A stretch of DNA of 64,000 nucleotides from NCBI RefSeq assembly GCF_004784465.1, contig NZ_SRRU01000008.1:62001-126000 (forward strand), in the 5' to 3' direction. Of the stretch, positions 61,168 through 64,000 are shown piece by piece. How positions within the stretch are numbered: position 1 is the first letter of the stretch; the number at the start of each line of letters is the position of its first letter. The translations under genes and the position numbers were made by a program. The notes under the pieces were generated by a model. The model was not told where the DNA came from and made no database searches. It worked only from the letters and a program-made list of their open reading frames with translations. The stretch is from Streptomyces griseoluteus (GTDB lineage: Bacteria > Actinomycetota > Actinomycetes > Streptomycetales > Streptomycetaceae).

Positions 61168-62415
61168 TCAGCGCAGTACTGAGCCGATCCAGGCCGTCGC
61201 CTGCTCGGGCGCCGTGCGGGTGTTGACACCGAGGACGCGGATGATGCCCAACAGGCCTTTGGCGCACCGCACTTGGAGTGTGCGCTGGGCGTGACTGCCC
61301 GGCTGGGGATGGACGATGACGGCCGTCGGGGCGTCGGCGGACGCGTAGCCGCTCCCGTAGGTGAGGAGCTGGTGGACGTCGGCCGCGCTCACGCCGTGGC
61401 GGTCGTAGCGCTTGTACTTGGCGTCCACGGGCAGCAGTGTGCGATATGCCGTGTCGCGTCCGGGAACTCCTGGAAGGCTGAGCAGGAGATCGGGCCGGAA
61501 GGCCGAGGCGTTGCCCAGATCTCCGCGGACGGTGATGCCGGCGCCGCTCCCCCCGGGTACGGCGTGGCCGCCGTGCAGGACGACGGCCTCGGTGCCGAGA
61601 CGGCGGACGACGGCTTCCCAGAGCGCGGGCATCGCGAGCAGAAGACCGTCCGCCGTGGTGCCCTGGTCGGTGAGCAGGTCCGTCACACCGCCCCCGCGCA
61701 GCAGCAGGCGGGCCCAGGTGTGGGCGGGGCGGTAGCGGGCGTTGAGGCGCGTGTATTGGGTGCGGTCCAGTGCGCGGAGTGCCGCGGCCGGGGTCGGGGC
61801 CTGCGGGAAGGCGCCGGCGGCGCCGTGCAGCGCGCGCGCCAGGCCAGGACTGGCGGTCAGACCGAGGGCCGCCTTCAGCGCGCTCCCGAGAACGCGGTTG
61901 TCCCAGATGTCCGCCTCCCGGTCGAAGGTGCGGACGTGCAGCTGGTCAAGTTGCCCGTAGCGGCGGGTGGCCTGGGCGGCGACGTCCAGGCGCCCCCGGA
62001 GCACCGGTTCCACACTCCGGCGGCGTACGTAGTCCCGGCGCAGCCCCTCCCTCACTAGCCGCTCGCACTCTTCGAGCAGGGCGGCGGCGACCAGGTCGGC
62101 GTATCCCTCGGGGCCGGTGGTCCAGCGTCTGGCCGTCGCCGGGACGGGCGTGCCGAGGGCGTAGGCGAGCCAGCTCATGAGCTGCTCTCCGGGAATGGCG
62201 AACTTGGGTGAGATCACCACGCGGACACGGTCCAGGACCAGGACTCCGACGGTCGCGTCGGCCTTGAGCCGCCACCCGGTGCGCTCCCTGGTCAGGGTGA
62301 GATGGCCCCGTGCCTGGAGGGCGTGCAGACGGTCGAAGTCCCGGCGAGTGAGCTGCCCCGGCTCCAGCGGGGCCGACTCGTACTCGCCGAGCTGGACCGG
62401 CGTGCGGTCAGGCAT
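61168..62415 (-). CDS. Second McrC-family nuclease subunit
   Basis: This 415-residue McrC-like protein is divergent from the copy at 50846-52084. Visible are VRVVISPKFAIPGEQLMSWLAYALG (McrB-binding half), YVRRRSVEPVLRGRLDVAAQATRRYGQLDQLHVRTFDREADIWDNRVL, and a C-terminal PD-(D/E)xK site FRPDLLLSL plus LPVDAKYKRY near 329-338. ATG 62415 overlaps the mcrB2 end by 8 bp, so the pair is coupled. It should be the nuclease subunit recruited by the neighbouring AAA+ ring. Confidence 0.87.
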   Translation of the reverse strand: MPDRTPVQLGEYESAPLEPGQLTRRDFDRLHALQARGHLTLTRERTGWRLKADATVGVLVLDRVRVVISPKFAIPGEQLMSWLAYALGTPVPATARRWTTGPEGYADLVAAALLEECERLVREGLRRDYVRRRSVEPVLRGRLDVAAQATRRYGQLDQLHVRTFDREADIWDNRVLGSALKAALGLTASPGLARALHGAAGAFPQAPTPAAALRALDRTQYTRLNARYRPAHTWARLLLRGGGVTDLLTDQGTTADGLLLAMPALWEAVVRRLGTEAVVLHGGHAVPGGSGAGITVRGDLGNASAFRPDLLLSLPGVPGRDTAYRTLLPVDAKYKRYDRHGVSAADVHQLLTYGSGYASADAPTAVIVHPQPGSHAQRTLQVRCAKGLLGIIRVLGVNTRTAPEQATAWIGSVLR

Positions 62416-64000
62416 CCGGGCCGGTGGCGCCGCTGGTGAATTCGGTCGCCAACGCGTCCGCCAGATCCTGCGGGGGCATGAGGAGCGGACGCCCGGTCTC
62501 GGCGTCGACCAGGTCGCCGAGGATGGGGTGCAACAGGTCCGCCCGGCCCAGGCAGTAGTCCTCCAGGAGCGGCACCACCTCGTGGTGGAAGGCGGCGGCC
62601 AGGTCCTCCTCGGTGGCGATCGGCTCTCCGTCGCGCATCAGGTAGGCGTGTCCTATCTGGTGATCGGAGTCGAGGTGGTGCGCGATACGGCTGTTGAGGG
62701 CCTCGAAGAAGGCCGCCAGGTCGAGCGGGCCGACCGTTCCTGACACGGCGTCCGGGTCGGGACCCACGGACAGGAAGGCGAAGCGGCGGCGCACCGCGGC
62801 GTCCAGGTGGCTGATGCTCCGGTCCGCCGTGTTCATCGTGCCGATGATGCGGACGTTCGGCGGCACGGAGAAGCTGCGCTTGCTGACTGGCAGGTCGACG
62901 GGCAGGTTCCGCTTGTCGAGTTCGAGGAGCGTGATCAGTTCACCGAAGATCCTCGGCAGGTCGCCGCGGTTGATCTCGTCGATGATCAGGAGGAAGTCCT
63001 GGCCGGGATGGTCGGCGGCGCGGCTGCAGAGCGTGTGGAACAAGCCGTCCGCGAGGGCAAGGGTCAGTCCGGAGCCCTTTGCGTCAAGGTCCGGCTTGAA
63101 GCCCTCGACGAAGTCCTCATATCCGTAAGACGGATGGAATGTGACCAGCCGGACCCGATCACCACTCAACACCTCGGCCTGCGCCTGCGTACGCCGCTCC
63201 GGTGCCGAACCGTCGAGTACGTCGGCGCGGCCGGCCAGAGCGAGGGCGGCGCCGAGGGCGAGTCGTGTCTTGCCGGTGCCGGGCGGCCCGTGCAGGATGA
63301 CCTGCCCCTTGCGCTTGAGGGCGTCCAGGACTGCCTGAACGTCCTCGGGGAGGGCGACGGGAGCGGTTGACTCCGCGGAATTCCTGTTCGGCACGGAGTC
63401 AGCTCGATGGCTGGTGATCCTTGCGAAGAGGGAGGGGTCGACCTTGGCAAAGGTGGACCGCCACTGCTGAGGCTCGGACAGTCTCTGCGCGTGGGAGACA
63501 TCCCAGTCGACGGGAACGACGTGCTGGAACTCCTCGCGAGTGCCCAAGTCCTCGAAGCGGTAACTCCCGCTGACCGTACCCGTGGCCAAGACCTCGTCCA
63601 CTCCTCTGTTGGCCACGATCCGGTCGCCCTCTTCCAAGTCGCGGAAGGCCAGCAGCCGACGGGCCAGGGTCAAACTACCCCCACGCTTGCCGGGCCAGTG
63701 TGTGTCCAGCGCCTGCTTCAGATCCGTGTCGCTCTGGTAAAGGGCCAGGTCCCCGAGTTCATCCCAGCCGACGCAGATGAACCCGCCCTCCCGGCACTCG
63801 TTCCACAGCCTGCCCCGCTCGCCCGGTGCGATCTTCCAGATGATGCGCTGGCGGGGTCGCGGGTCGAACCGTTCGTACAGGAAGTGCATCACCTCCTGCC
63901 CCGACCAGCCCTCGAACTCCGCACGGGACCGCACGAGATCGAGCAGGCGCCGATTGCTTCGCCAGGCCGGTGCGTCCCCCTGGGCGGGACCGCCCAACCG
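62408..64000 (-). CDS. Second McrB-family AAA+ NTPase with EVE-like N-terminus (5' end outside window)
   Basis: At least 530 residues are visible. An EVE/PUA-like modified-base reader lies at about 50-165 (IIWKIAPGERGRLWNECREGGFICVGWDELGDL, LEEGDRIVANRGVDEVLATGTVSG). The McrB motor follows, with HGPPGTGKTRLALGAALAL, TFHPSYGYEDFVEGFKPDL, FLLIIDEINRGDLPRIFGEL and IGTMNTADRSISHLDAAVRRRF. The only start inside the window is TTG 63997 at the very edge, and the frame is open to base 64000, so the gene probably begins beyond it. The N-terminal reader differs from that of the first McrB, suggesting another target. Confidence 0.9.
   Translation of the reverse strand, partial: RLGGPAQGDAPAWRSNRRLLDLVRSRAEFEGWSGQEVMHFLYERFDPRPRQRIIWKIAPGERGRLWNECREGGFICVGWDELGDLALYQSDTDLKQALDTHWPGKRGGSLTLARRLLAFRDLEEGDRIVANRGVDEVLATGTVSGSYRFEDLGTREEFQHVVPVDWDVSHAQRLSEPQQWRSTFAKVDPSLFARITSHRADSVPNRNSAESTAPVALPEDVQAVLDALKRKGQVILHGPPGTGKTRLALGAALALAGRADVLDGSAPERRTQAQAEVLSGDRVRLVTFHPSYGYEDFVEGFKPDLDAKGSGLTLALADGLFHTLCSRAADHPGQDFLLIIDEINRGDLPRIFGELITLLELDKRNLPVDLPVSKRSFSVPPNVRIIGTMNTADRSISHLDAAVRRRFAFLSVGPDPDAVSGTVGPLDLAAFFEALNSRIAHHLDSDHQIGHAYLMRDGEPIATEEDLAAAFHHEVVPLLEDYCLGRADLLHPILGDLVDAETGRPLLMPPQDLADALATEFTSGATGPDA

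Noticed and set aside
46986..64000. Assignment of the island to BREX, Pgl or DISARM
   Set aside because: No PglZ alkaline phosphatase, BrxC/PglY ATPase, DrmA/DrmB or PLD protein is visible; a methylase alone is not enough.
56425..64000. Firm naming as a CoCoNuT system
   Set aside because: The coiled-coil and McrBC parts are suggestive, but the diagnostic gene set cannot be confirmed without profile searches and one gene runs off the window.

Overview
The window is about 72% G+C, with G/C-rich third codon positions, frequent GTG and a few TTG starts, and AGGAGG-type ribosome sites. The gene content is typical of Streptomyces: SpoIIE/STAS/HATPase regulators, a DUF397 and Scr1-type HTH pair, SAV2177-like methyltransferases, MHS transporters and LigD-polymerase. 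It is most likely a Streptomyces chromosome, probably towards an arm, since much of it is accessory. No rRNA, tRNA or CRISPR array was seen.

Layout. 1-3.7 kb: end of a SpoIIE phosphatase, a FUSC protein, and a TGATG-coupled pair of LigD-type polymerase and amidinotransferase. 3.7-7.0 kb: two divergent MFS transporters closed by a 17-bp-stem terminator. 7.0-11.9 kb: a signalling patch with two paralogous SAM methyltransferases flanking a DUF397/HTH pair, a HATPase anti-sigma protein and a GAF-SpoIIE phosphatase. 12.0-15.2 kb: a small lytic transglycosylase-like protein, then a three-gene unit of a five-fold repeat acidic protein, a JmjC/cupin oxygenase overlapping it by 4 bp, and a sucrase/ferredoxin-like Fe-S protein. 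This unit is one of the two most interesting parts of the window. 15.3-19.4 kb: SDR and WYL regulator, sugar transporter, STAS protein. 19.3-22.8 kb: a decayed sugar-acid locus in which KDG-type kinase, IclR regulator and KDPG-type aldolase are intact, while galactonate dehydratase and an MHS transporter survive only as fragments, the latter in opposite orientations. 22.9-37.4 kb: mixed metabolism and stress genes (second FUSC protein, UvrA-like ATPase, DUF1931 histone-fold protein, DUF2267 protein, LLM oxidoreductase, FMN reductase, aldo/keto reductase, MFS with divergent LysR, succinate-semialdehyde dehydrogenase, PucR regulator).

37.6-46.5 kb is a tight eight-gene stress operon: dnaK, grpE, dnaJ/cbpA, a MerR/CbpM-like gene, clpB, a zinc-ribbon thioredoxin, a UBP-type zinc finger, and a cNMP-binding/thioredoxin-reductase-like flavoprotein that lacks the redox CxxC. 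Most junctions are 4-10 bp overlaps or gaps, so it is probably one transcript linking protein refolding to thiol redox control.

47.0-64.0 kb is a defence island. It holds an HTH-containing N6 DNA methylase with an apparently leaderless mRNA, an mcrB-mcrC-helicase operon whose helicase carries an N-terminal RelE-like domain, a large DUF2786 protein, and a second mcrB-mcrC pair (McrB with an EVE-like N-terminus) upstream of a zinc-hook SMC/RecN-like ATPase, a small alpha-helical protein and a coiled-coil protein. A perfect 22-bp-stem terminator separates the convergent halves. The two McrBC modules have different N-terminal sensor domains, so they probably read different nucleic-acid marks. The last gene runs off the window.
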